From an uncultured Collinsella sp. (GTDB lineage: Bacteria; Actinomycetota; Coriobacteriia; Coriobacteriales; Coriobacteriaceae): DNA of 14,390 bases. The notes under the pieces were generated by a model that saw nothing but the letters and a program-made list of their open reading frames with translations, ran no database searches and was not told the origin of the DNA. Shown in pieces: positions 1-9,941 of the stretch; the first letter of the stretch is position 1, and each line of letters begins with the position of its first letter. The translations under genes and the position numbers were made by a program. The stretch spans positions 1 to 14,390 of the forward strand of contig URZB01000012.1 in the NCBI GenBank assembly GCA_900552295.1, given 5' to 3'.

Positions 1-66
1 CGTTTGTCTCCACCCGCGTAGCGGGTGGTTTAAAGCTGGCCGCTGCGCGGCCAGCGGACTAAAGTC
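1..66. repeat. Double-hairpin palindromic element at the truncation point of the adhesin gene
   Basis: Two short hairpins sit in tandem. Positions 10-17 pair with 21-28 (8 bp, CCACCCGC, loop gta), and positions 35-43 pair with 47-55 (9 bp, GCTGGCCGC, loop tgc). A tttaaa spacer separates them. Flanks read gtttgtct on the left and gactaaagtct on the right. Paired short GC hairpins of this shape are typical of dispersed REP-like elements or of the subterminal hairpins of IS200/IS605-family ends. The boundaries are approximate and the left end may lie outside the window. There is no T-run after the hairpins on either strand, so a terminator role is not favoured. Confidence 0.5.
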
Positions 67-542
67 TTGAATGAAAAATCAACACCGACATGAACATCGG
101 ACGGATTCGTATTAATCCAGTTTTGGTCGAAAGTGAAAATCAGCTTATTATTCTCGCACTTCCTGGTGCCAGCCTCTTTGCCCAAACCGTCATAGAGCAA
201 CCCGCTTTCATCCTTCAATAACTTAACATTGCTCGGAAGAGAGTACTCCGCAACGTTTTGCGCCGAGCTCGGGGTATGGTTCGGCCTAAAGTCCGCGCTA
301 AACGAACCGTATAGGGTGTCGGTCGAAAGCACGGCAGTATTACCCAAAGGCACTTTACGGTTCTCGTCGGTATAAAGCTCAACCGTAACGTCCGCAGTAT
401 TCTCATCAATCACAATCGGCGTCGGCGTCGTCACGTCATCGGCGCGCACGGGGGCTGCGCCGTGGAAAACTGCGACGGTGAGGCTAATTAAAATGAAGAT
501 CAGGGCCGCCATACCCAGCGACTGTGAGCGGTGTGCGTCCAT
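30..542 (-). CDS. Secreted Cna-like adhesin, N-terminal fragment (probably truncated)
   Basis: A 170-residue protein with a signal peptide: hydrophobic core at about residues 11-26 and a probable cleavage after the Ala at 34. It continues into a beta-rich segment (about 50-158) that resembles the N-terminal adhesin domain of Cna-type surface proteins of Gram-positive gut bacteria, with alternating Thr/Val strands, an LPSNVKLLKDESGLLYDG-type stretch and an NNKLIFTFDQNW stretch. Such proteins normally run for many hundreds of residues through B-repeats to an LPXTG anchor; none of that is present. The last ten or so codons (after the FSFK near residue 159) lie in a palindromic repeat at the window edge that supplies the stop. 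The start ATG has an AGGGGA Shine-Dalgarno 5-6 nt upstream. Seen: signal peptide, truncation, palindrome. Inferred: adhesin family and pseudogene status. The rest of the original gene may lie to the left of the window. Confidence 0.6.
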   Translation of the reverse strand: MDAHRSQSLGMAALIFILISLTVAVFHGAAPVRADDVTTPTPIVIDENTADVTVELYTDENRKVPLGNTAVLSTDTLYGSFSADFRPNHTPSSAQNVAEYSLPSNVKLLKDESGLLYDGLGKEAGTRKCENNKLIFTFDQNWINTNPSDVHVGVDFSFKTLVRWPRSGQL

Positions 543-906
543 AGTTGTCCCCTAATTCCTACAACACGTTGTGGAATACGGCGAATCGTCGGATCGAACA
601 CAAACCCCAACATCAACGAGAACCTACCTAGCGCATTGCAAGAACCCATTGGGGAGCAACTTCTAAGACGGTTCGTCTATGCCACAATGCATAACATACA
701 ATATAGATACCAGTCATGTAAACCGCAGGTAAAGAGGTCTTTTAATTTAATACCAGTTGATATTTACCTGTTAACAGTTTTGTATCAAAGCGTTTATATT
801 TCAAAGATTCATGTATATGTTTAAACAACTTAACTTTGCCTGAAAAGCCGCTCGGAGGGACAGCCGCCCCCCACTGCGGTGCAAACGAATCTGTTCCCCT
901 TGCACC
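543..906. other. 364-bp gene-free region with AT-rich core
   Basis: I see no convincing gene here. The stretch 741-840 has 25 G/C among 100 bases by direct count, far below the GC-rich flanking genes. It holds a candidate minus-strand promoter for the adhesin fragment, a perfect 10-bp palindrome (CTGTTAACAG, 768-777), and an ACAAC-ac-GTTGT inverted repeat (561-572) just upstream of the adhesin ribosome binding site. A second weak promoter-like pair on the minus strand is TTTACA (717-722) with TATGTT (693-698). Confidence 0.5.
761..788 (-). promoter_or_regulatory. Candidate promoter for the adhesin fragment, with a palindrome in the spacer
   Basis: On the minus strand TTGATA (783-788) and TAAATA (761-766) are separated by 16 nt. 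The palindrome CTGTTAACAG (768-777) fills most of the spacer and could be an operator. It would give a leader of roughly 210 nt. The hexamers are imperfect and lie in AT-rich DNA where chance matches are common, so this is tentative. Confidence 0.25.
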
Positions 907-941
907 AAAAAGGGCGCCGACCATCGCGGTCGGCGCCCTTT
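907..941 (-). terminator. Intrinsic terminator of typA
   Basis: A perfect 14-bp stem pairs 909-922 with 928-941 around a 5-nt loop (atcgc). Read on the minus strand it is followed by a run of five T (911-907). It lies about 27 nt beyond the typA stop codon. The plus-strand side has only TTTCTT, so bidirectional action is possible but weaker. Confidence 0.9.
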
Positions 942-968
942 CTTATTGGCGGCTATAAGCCCCAGCGC

Positions 969-2807
<1,839 letters not shown>

Positions 2808-2924
2808 GTAGTTCCCCTATCTTCTATCTATACACAAACGGCACGCGTATGCGACCCGCCTAGCAACACAACGCTCGGCGGGAATATTGAGCCTTTTACC
2901 GAAAACTCGTTTATTTTAGCGATT

Positions 2925-3374
2925 TTAGATGAGAGGGGTTTCCTCACCTGCAGGTTCAGGGTCGCTCCACATAAAACCATCGCCGGCGCCCATACCCTCA
3001 TACAGCACATATGCCGAAAAACCGCTCTCGAGCGTAGCCTCGAAAAAACTCACGAGCAGGGCGTCGTGGTAGCCGCCGTCAATCTCGACGCAGCCGGTAT
3101 AGCCGATGGCATAGCGGACGATACGGCCCAGGCCCTCGTCCTTAAGACCCATCTTGTGCTCGGAGATAAAGTTGGTGGCCGCCTCGAGGCACGCCTCTTC
3201 GCCATCCTCATCGAGCGCCGCCAGATAACGGTTGGAAGCGGCGTCCTCAATTGCCACGACCACGCCAGGGTTTTCACCGGCGGCAAGGTCGTCCAAGAAC
3301 GCACCGATCAGATCGCACACCATGGCGTCGAGCTCGGCGGAGACGTTACCGGCATCCTGCATATCCTGTGCCAT
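2925..3374 (-). CDS. Acidic soluble conserved hypothetical protein
   Basis: A 149-residue protein I cannot assign to a named family. It is acidic, has no signal peptide or membrane segment, and looks like a compact cytosolic alpha/beta fold. The N-terminal third is helical (ELDAMVCDLIGAFLDDL), followed by a VVVAIED strand, and the C-terminal half alternates strands and helices (GGYHDALLVSFFEATLESG, then SAYVLYEGMG). The tail is Pro/Glu-rich. A GGAAGG Shine-Dalgarno lies 7 nt before the ATG. It starts 30 nt after the membrane hypothetical, consistent with one operon with the BFN gene. A second ATG four codons in is possible but has no better ribosome site. The coding call is well supported by position, ribosome site and balanced composition; no function is claimed. 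Confidence 0.8.
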   Translation of the reverse strand: MAQDMQDAGNVSAELDAMVCDLIGAFLDDLAAGENPGVVVAIEDAASNRYLAALDEDGEEACLEAATNFISEHKMGLKDEGLGRIVRYAIGYTGCVEIDGGYHDALLVSFFEATLESGFSAYVLYEGMGAGDGFMWSDPEPAGEETPLI

Positions 3375-3404
3375 CTTTAGACCTTCCCATCGAGTCTGGC
3401 GTCG

Positions 3405-3794
3405 TTACAGTTCTTGCGCCTCGGCGGCGATCTTAGCAGCGGCATCGCGGGCGCGCATCATGTCCGCCGCGCGTTTGTCGAGCACCTTGATCTGGCTAGT
3501 CAGCATGACCGCATCGACCACGCCCCAGATCACCAGGCCCGTAGAGATCGAAAACCCAAGCGCACCAACTGTACCACGAAGGCGCGAACAGATTGCCGCG
3601 ACAAGGGCGGAGATGACAACCATCTTGATAAACGAGCCGCGGCGTTCGCGAAGCGTGCGGGCCTGCGTCACATAGGCAATACGCGCCGCCTCGGACGCCT
3701 CAGAGCGCATCTGGGCCTCGCGGGCGATCGCAGCCGCCTCGGCAGAAACTCCGGCGTTCATGAGCGTGCATTCCATCGCGTGCTTGCCAAGCAT
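3405..3794 (-). CDS. Small two-pass membrane hypothetical protein
   Basis: A 129-residue protein, family not recognised. Layout: an Ala/Glu/Arg-rich amphipathic helix at about 13-50, two hydrophobic segments at about 56-70 (FIKMVVISALVAAI) and 74-98 (VGALGFSISTGLVIWGVVDA) separated by a short basic loop, then a charged Ala-rich helix at 104-129 with coiled-coil character. It looks like a hairpin membrane anchor with both charged ends probably on the cytosolic side. Its ATG follows the TAA of the BFN gene with no intervening base, and there is no obvious Shine-Dalgarno, so translation is probably coupled to the upstream gene. In-frame ATGs at codons 7 and 12 are alternative starts; codon 12 has a weak GGA 10 nt upstream. 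Confident as a gene, unsure of the start. Confidence 0.75.
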   Translation of the reverse strand: MLGKHAMECTLMNAGVSAEAAAIAREAQMRSEASEAARIAYVTQARTLRERRGSFIKMVVISALVAAICSRLRGTVGALGFSISTGLVIWGVVDAVMLTSQIKVLDKRAADMMRARDAAAKIAAEAQEL

Positions 3795-4295
3795 TTAAAA
3801 ATCATCGGGCGAGAGCGTGTGGACGAACTCATCGAACTTTTCGAACTCTTGTTCGTTGTCGACTTCCTCGGCGTGCGGTGAGACTGTGCCCAAGCGATTC
3901 ATGATGTCGTCTTCAACGAACATGGGGGCATTGCTGCGTACGGCGAGGGCGATGGCGTCGCTCGGACGCGCATCGATCCTATGCTCGTTGCCATCGGCCA
4001 ACACGACAACCGTCGCGTAAAACACGGGCGGCTCGGCGCGAACGATTTCGATGCGTTCGAGCTTGGCACCCAGGGCACCAACAGTATCGAGCAACAGGTC
4101 ATGGGTAATCGGGCGCTCGGCGCGACCGCTATCGATGCCGCGGCTGATTGCCGCAGCTTCAAACGAACCAGTCTGAATGGAAAGGGAACGCAGTGGCGCG
4201 GGCGAGTCCGATTTGCTGCAGCGCTCGCGAAGCACGATAAGCGATGGCACGGGACCGGCGGCCATGACGATGGTCTCTATGTCGACACGAACCAT
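3795..4295 (-). CDS. Bifunctional nuclease (BFN, DUF151) domain protein
   Basis: A 166-residue protein of the BFN/DUF151 family. Plant members have RNase and DNase activity; bacterial members are widespread but their role is poorly known. The domain covers about 5-132. Family hallmarks seen are SIQTGSFEAAAIS (39-51), RPITHDLLLDTV (61-72), the FYATVVV strand (92-98) and the IDARPSDAIALAVR signature (107-120). A charged, Glu/Phe-rich tail (141-166) follows. The frame opens ten codons further upstream at 4325, but I place the start at 4293-4295 because GGAGGT lies 5 nt before that ATG and the family begins at this point. It heads a cluster with two small hypotheticals and perhaps typA. A candidate promoter lies at 4352-4381. 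Confidence 0.9.
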   Translation of the reverse strand: MVRVDIETIVMAAGPVPSLIVLRERCSKSDSPAPLRSLSIQTGSFEAAAISRGIDSGRAERPITHDLLLDTVGALGAKLERIEIVRAEPPVFYATVVVLADGNEHRIDARPSDAIALAVRSNAPMFVEDDIMNRLGTVSPHAEEVDNEQEFEKFDEFVHTLSPDDF

Positions 4296-4300
4296 GGAAC

Positions 4301-4306
4301 ACCTCC
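4301..4306 (-). promoter_or_regulatory. Shine-Dalgarno that fixes the BFN-protein start
   Basis: GGAGGT on the minus strand, 5 nt before the ATG at 4293-4295. It favours this ATG over the upstream in-frame ATG at 4325. Confidence 0.85.
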
Positions 4307-4351
4307 GGTACGTAGCGGTTAACACGCGGCAGTCCGCCGCATTGAATAGCT

Positions 4352-4381
4352 ATACTACCCAAACTTTCGCACAGCACACAA
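4352..4381 (-). promoter_or_regulatory. Candidate promoter of the BFN cluster
   Basis: On the minus strand TTGTGT (4376-4381) and TAGTAT (4352-4357) are 18 nt apart, just after the tRNA terminator and about 57 nt before the BFN start. Both hexamers match the sigma-70 consensus imperfectly. Confidence 0.4.
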
Positions 4382-4409
4382 AACCAAAATGAGATTTATC
4401 GCAGACAAG

Positions 4410-4439
4410 AAAAAAGCCCCGAGGCAATGCCCCAGGGCT
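4410..4439 (-). terminator. Intrinsic terminator of the tRNA unit
   Basis: On the minus strand AGCCC...GGGCT arms (4435-4439 with 4415-4419) enclose an inner GGC/GCC stem and are followed by a run of six T (4415-4410). It lies about 15 nt after the CCA end of the last tRNA. Confidence 0.88.
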
Positions 4440-4453
4440 CTTCACAGTTTTGA

Positions 4454-4530
4454 TGGTGGACCTGACAAGATTCGAACTTGTGACCTCCCGGTTATCAGCC
4501 GGACGCTCTAACCAACTGAGCTACAGGTCC
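4454..4530 (-). tRNA. tRNA-Ile (GAT), downstream copy
   Basis: A 77-nt cloverleaf with genome-encoded CCA. The acceptor GGACCTG pairs with CAGGTCC and the discriminator is A. The anticodon loop is CTGATAA, giving anticodon GAT, and the T-loop is TTCGAAT. It decodes AUU/AUC as isoleucine. Its 5' end is only 4 nt from the CCA end of tRNA-Ala, so the two must be cut from one precursor. The sequence is identical to the copy at 4678-4754. Confidence 0.98.
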
Positions 4531-4534
4531 ATCA

Positions 4535-4610
4535 TGGTGGAGGTTAGGGGGATCGAACCCCTGACCTCAGGCTTGCAAAGCCCGCGCTCTCCCAGCTGAG
4601 CTAAACCCCC
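4535..4610 (-). tRNA. tRNA-Ala (TGC)
   Basis: A 76-nt cloverleaf with encoded CCA. The acceptor GGGGGTT pairs with AACCTCC and includes the G3:U70 wobble, the major identity element for alanyl-tRNA synthetase. The anticodon loop is TTTGCAA, giving anticodon TGC. It lies between the two tRNA-Ile copies, with a terminator-like hairpin ending 11 nt before its 5' end. I see no promoter between that hairpin and the gene. Confidence 0.98.
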
Positions 4611-4621
4611 ACGGAGACAGT

Positions 4622-4666
4622 AATAAACACCCCAGCGGCGACTCGGCTCTCGCTGGGGTGTTTATT
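4622..4666 (-). terminator. Terminator-like 16-bp hairpin inside the tRNA unit
   Basis: Perfect 16-bp arms at 4622-4637 and 4651-4666 (AATAAACACCCCAGCG and its complement) flank a 13-nt loop. A GC core followed by GTGTTTATT gives it the shape of an intrinsic terminator on the minus strand; it is almost symmetrical and could act both ways. It lies 11 nt beyond the CCA end of the first tRNA-Ile and 11 nt before tRNA-Ala. Alternatively it is an RNase processing site. Confidence 0.7.
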
Positions 4667-4677
4667 GCGAAAGAAAG

Positions 4678-4754
4678 TGGTGGACCTGACAAGATTCGAA
4701 CTTGTGACCTCCCGGTTATCAGCCGGACGCTCTAACCAACTGAGCTACAGGTCC
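4678..4754 (-). tRNA. tRNA-Ile (GAT), promoter-proximal copy
   Basis: A 77-nt cloverleaf identical base for base to the copy at 4454-4530, with encoded CCA, GAT anticodon, GGACCTG/CAGGTCC acceptor and discriminator A. It is the first gene of the tRNA unit, about 7 nt after the expected transcription start of the promoter at 4769-4798. tRNA-Ile/tRNA-Ala downstream of gyrA is also found in mycobacteria. Confidence 0.98.
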
Positions 4755-4768
4755 ATCGCGCAAGGGAT

Positions 4769-4798
4769 ATATTAGACGAGTCGTTACGCGCGCGTCAA
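4769..4798 (-). promoter_or_regulatory. Promoter of the tRNA-Ile/Ala unit with AT-rich upstream element
   Basis: On the minus strand TTGACG (4793-4798) and TAATAT (4769-4774) are 18 nt apart. The -10 ends 14 nt before the mature tRNA 5' end. The segment directly upstream (AAAGATTTTCAAAAAAAG, 4802-4819) resembles an UP element of stable-RNA promoters and is also the outer arm of the large inverted repeat. Confidence 0.65.
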
Positions 4799-4802
4799 CA
4801 AC

Positions 4803-4988
4803 TTTTTTTGAAAATCTTTGAAGGGTGTTCGCCCCGGTCGCACGGCGGCATGTGAAGTCGCCTACTCGGACAGTCCTGACTCGCACAGAGAGCACATTAA
4901 GTGCTCTCTGGCTCGTGCGGAACTCGCGATCGACTTCACATGTCGCCGTGCGACCGGGGCGAACACGAGTCCCAAGGTTTTCAAAAAA
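4803..4988. repeat. 186-bp nested inverted repeat between gyrA and the tRNA unit
   Basis: Inner arms 4825-4860 and 4931-4966 are 36 nt long and complementary at 35 positions; the one difference would be a G-U pair in a plus-strand RNA. Outer arms TTTTTTGAAAA (4804-4814) and its complement (4978-4988) match perfectly, and the 10-16 nt between outer and inner arms still show partial similarity. The 70-nt centre holds a 9-bp hairpin (4887-4895 with 4901-4909, loop attaa) and a CGCAC/GTGCG pair (4882-4886 with 4915-4919). The left outer arm overlaps the tRNA UP-like element and the right outer arm is the T-tract of the gyrA terminator. I see no coding potential. It could be a cruciform or structured RNA, or a small palindromic element. 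Confidence 0.85.
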
Positions 4989-5015
4989 GCGGTCGGCGCG
5001 CAGTGCGCCGACCGC
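4983..5015 (-). terminator. Intrinsic terminator of gyrA
   Basis: A perfect 11-bp stem GCGGTCGGCGC (5005-5015 with 4989-4999) with a 5-nt loop is followed on the minus strand by six T (4988-4983). It lies about 40 nt beyond the gyrA stop. Confidence 0.92.
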
Positions 5016-5055
5016 CGATATATGGGGTCTGATATTTTCTACCAGCCAGGACCTC

Positions 5056-7794
5056 TTACTCGTCGAGGAGATCTTCTGGCATGTCGTTGCCGTCGCCTAG
5101 ATCGACAGGGGTTTCTTCGGAAGCAGAGCCGTTTTCTGTGGCTTCGCCTTCGGGCTTTTCCTTGGCTGCCGTCATGCGGGCGACAGCGCATACGCGGTCG
5201 TTGTCGTCGACGGTCATCATCTTGACGCCCTGGGTGGCGCGGCCAGTCTGGCTGATCTCGTCGGTCTTGACGCGAATGACCGTCGCACCCTCCGTCACGA
5301 TGAACAGCTCGTGCTGCGGGCCCACTGTCTTCATGGCCGCGAGGTTACCCTTACGCTCGGTCATTTGGATGGTGTAGACGCCCTGGCCGCCGCGATTCTG
5401 CTCCGGGTAGTCCGCAACCGGCGTGCGCTTGCCGTAGCCGCGCTCGGTGATGACGAACAGATCGCCGTTGCCGTTAGTGACTTCCATGCCCAGAACGCTC
5501 ACGCCGTCCTTCATACCGATACCGCGAACGCCGCTGGTATCGCGGCCGGTAGCGCGTACCTGCTCCTCGGAGAACATGATCGCCTTGCCCGCGGTGGTGG
5601 CCAGGATAATCTTGTCGCCCTCGCGCACGCGGCGCACGTTCAGCAGCGCGTCGTCGTCACGCAGGTTGATAGCGATCAGGCCGTCGCGACGGCTGCGGTC
5701 ATATGCGCTCATCACGGTCTTCTTGACCATGCCGCTCTTAGTGGCAAACATCAGGTACTCGTTGGCCGGGAACTCGCGGCAGCTGATGACGCTCGCGATC
5801 TTCTCGCCGTCCTCAAAGGGCAGCAGGTTGACGATCGCGGTACCGCGCGCCTGGCGCGTACCCACCGGCAGCTCGTGCACCTTCAGGCGATAGACCTTGC
5901 CCTTGCTCGAGAAGAACAGCACGTACTCGTGCGTGGACGCGATAAACATCTCGTCGATAACATCGTCCTCTTTGAGGTTGACGCCCGACACGCCCTTGCC
6001 GCCGCGCTTCTGGGCGCGATAGGCAGCCACCGGGATACGCTTCACATAGCCGGTGTGGGTGATGGTCACGACCATGTCCTCGTCGGCGATGAGGTCCTCA
6101 ACGTCCAGATCCTTTTCGACCTGGCTGATCTCGGTGCGGCGCTTGTCGCCGAACTTCTTGGAGATCTCGCGCATCTCTTCCTTGATGACGCCCAGGATCT
6201 TCTCCTCATGCGCCAGCAGGTCCTCGTAGTAGGCGATGGCGCGGCGCAGGCCGTCCAACTCTTCTTGGATCTTGTCGCGCTCCAGGCCGGTCAGGCGGCG
6301 CAGCTTCATCTCGAGGATGGCCGTGGTCTGCTCGGGCGTAAAGCCAAAGCGCTCGATCAGGCGGCTGCTGGCCTCGGAGTCGGTCTGCGAGGAGCGGATG
6401 ATGCTAATGACCTCGTCGATATGGTCAAGGGCCATCAGGTAGCCCTCGAGGATATGGGCACGCGCCTGGGCCTTCTTAAGGTCGAAGCGGGTGCGGCGGG
6501 TAACGACGTCGACCTGGTGGTCAATGTAGTGCTGCAGCATCTCGCGCAGGCTCAGGCATTTGGGAACGCCGTTGACGAGCGCCAGGTTGTTGGCGCCGAA
6601 GGTCGTCTGCAGCGAGGTGTACTTATACAGGTTGTTGAGCACGACCTGCGGAATGACGCCCTTCTTGAGCTCGATGACCAGACGGATGCCCTTCTGGTTG
6701 GACTCATCGCGCATATCCGAGATGCCCTCGATGCGCTTGTCGTTGACGAGCTGGGCAATCTTCTCCTGCAGGGTGCCCTTGTTGACCATGTAGGGAATCT
6801 CGGTGAAGACCAGGCGGCTGCGACCGGTCTTGGTGGACTCAACGTGTGCCTTGGCGCGCACGGTAATGGAACCGCGGCCGGTCTCGTAGCTCTGCTTAAT
6901 GCCGGCGCTGCCCATGATGATGGCGCCGGTGGGGAAGTCCGGACCGGGCATGATCTGCATGAGCTCGTCGACGGTGGCGTCGGGGTTGTCGATCAGGTAG
7001 CAGGTGGCCTCGATCGCCTCGGTGAGGTTATGCGGAGCGATGTTGGTGGCCATGCCGACGGCGATGCCCTGGCTGCCGTTGACCAGCAGGTTGGGGAAGC
7101 GCGCAGGCAGCGCCACGGGCTCGGCGAGCGATTCGTCGTAGTTGGGCTGCCAGTCGACGGTATCCTTCTGCAAGTCACGCAGCAGTTCCATGGCGGGCTT
7201 TGCCAGGCGGCTCTCGGTGTAACGCATGGCTGCCGCGCCGTCGCCGTCGATGTTACCGAAGTTGCCGTGACCGTCGATGAGCGGCGTGCGCATGGAGAAC
7301 CACTGTGCCAGGCGGACCATGGCCTCGTAGACCGCAGAGTCACCGTGCGGGTGGTACTTACCGATAACTTCGCCGACCGTCCAGGCCGACTTCTTATGTG
7401 GGCGGTTGGGGTAGATGCCGCTCTCGTTCATCGCGTACAGGATGCGGCGGTGAACCGGCTTTAAGCCGTCGCGCACGTCCGGCAGGGCGCGCGCCGTGAT
7501 AACCGACATCGAATACTCGATGAACGATTGCTTCATCTCGCGACCGAACTCCGAAATCTGGAGCTGGCCGCCGTTGATATCCTCGCCGGCCGAGGCGCCG
7601 CGATCGACTTCGCCAAAGCTCTCCTCGAGCTCGTCGTCGTCTTCTTCCTCATCATCATCGGCATCGGGGTTATAGGCGTCCGGGTCGCCGTCCTCGCCCT
7701 GCTCAGCACGGGCAAGCAGGCGCTTCAGATCGTCGGGCATACCGGCATCGCCGGCCTCGTCCATACCCTCATTGTTGTTGATATCGTCTGCCAC
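5056..7794 (-). CDS. gyrA: DNA gyrase subunit A with acidic N-terminal extension
   Basis: A 912-residue subunit A of DNA gyrase, which introduces negative supercoils by ATP-driven strand passage. The winged-helix breakage-reunion domain starts near residue 78. The catalytic tyrosine is Tyr192 (AAAMRYTES), equal to E. coli Tyr122. The quinolone region reads [10 protein letters not shown] with Ser153 and Glu157 at the E. coli 83 and 87 positions, so no common resistance change is seen there. The GyrA box QKRGGKG is at 595-601, followed by the DNA-wrapping domain and an acidic tail. Compared with E. coli there are about 70 extra N-terminal residues, very acidic at about 32-64. Translation starts at GTG behind a strong AGGAGGT, 11 nt after the gyrB stop, so the two genes are co-transcribed. 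A terminator follows. Confidence 0.98.
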   Translation of the reverse strand: MADDINNNEGMDEAGDAGMPDDLKRLLARAEQGEDGDPDAYNPDADDDEEEDDDELEESFGEVDRGASAGEDINGGQLQISEFGREMKQSFIEYSMSVITARALPDVRDGLKPVHRRILYAMNESGIYPNRPHKKSAWTVGEVIGKYHPHGDSAVYEAMVRLAQWFSMRTPLIDGHGNFGNIDGDGAAAMRYTESRLAKPAMELLRDLQKDTVDWQPNYDESLAEPVALPARFPNLLVNGSQGIAVGMATNIAPHNLTEAIEATCYLIDNPDATVDELMQIMPGPDFPTGAIIMGSAGIKQSYETGRGSITVRAKAHVESTKTGRSRLVFTEIPYMVNKGTLQEKIAQLVNDKRIEGISDMRDESNQKGIRLVIELKKGVIPQVVLNNLYKYTSLQTTFGANNLALVNGVPKCLSLREMLQHYIDHQVDVVTRRTRFDLKKAQARAHILEGYLMALDHIDEVISIIRSSQTDSEASSRLIERFGFTPEQTTAILEMKLRRLTGLERDKIQEELDGLRRAIAYYEDLLAHEEKILGVIKEEMREISKKFGDKRRTEISQVEKDLDVEDLIADEDMVVTITHTGYVKRIPVAAYRAQKRGGKGVSGVNLKEDDVIDEMFIASTHEYVLFFSSKGKVYRLKVHELPVGTRQARGTAIVNLLPFEDGEKIASVISCREFPANEYLMFATKSGMVKKTVMSAYDRSRRDGLIAINLRDDDALLNVRRVREGDKIILATTAGKAIMFSEEQVRATGRDTSGVRGIGMKDGVSVLGMEVTNGNGDLFVITERGYGKRTPVADYPEQNRGGQGVYTIQMTERKGNLAAMKTVGPQHELFIVTEGATVIRVKTDEISQTGRATQGVKMMTVDDNDRVCAVARMTAAKEKPEGEATENGSASEETPVDLGDGNDMPEDLLDE

Positions 7795-7797
7795 GTT

Positions 7798-7804
7798 ACC
7801 TCCT
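7798..7804 (-). promoter_or_regulatory. Shine-Dalgarno of gyrA supporting the extended GTG start
   Basis: AGGAGGT on the minus strand lies 3 nt before the GTG at 7792-7794. It supports translation of the whole acidic extension rather than a start nearer the conserved domain. Confidence 0.85.
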
Positions 7805-7805
7805 C

Positions 7806-9878
<2,073 letters not shown>

Positions 9879-9885
9879 TTATCGT

Positions 9886-9915
9886 AAAAAAATACCCTCG
9901 GGAACGAGGGTATTT
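9886..9915 (-). terminator. Intrinsic terminator between dciA-like gene and gyrB
   Basis: An 11-bp stem AAATACCCTCG (9905-9915 with 9890-9900), loop ttcc on the minus strand, merges into a run of seven T (9892-9886). It lies about 26 nt beyond the dciA-like stop and separates dnaN-recF-dciA transcription from gyrBA. Confidence 0.9.
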
Positions 9916-9941
9916 GGCTCTACAAGGCCACCAGATGCGAT

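Noticed and set aside
2855..2882. Terminator or riboswitch before typA
   Set aside because: Only a 6+3-bp interrupted stem with an 8-nt loop and no T-run on the minus strand; no riboswitch core recognised.
4296..4325. Upstream ATG of the BFN-domain frame
   Set aside because: Those ten codons overlap the ideal GGAGGT site of the internal ATG and have no family similarity.
4803..4988. 6S RNA or a T-box leader as identity of the palindrome
   Set aside because: 6S RNA needs an open central bubble between imperfect stems, unlike a near-perfect 36-bp stem. A T-box would need a T-box sequence and a downstream synthetase or amino-acid gene, and the next genes are tRNAs.
7310..7345. Quinolone resistance change in gyrA
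   Set aside because: The position equal to E. coli Ser83 is Ser153. Glu157 at the 87 position is normal in many Gram-positive bacteria.
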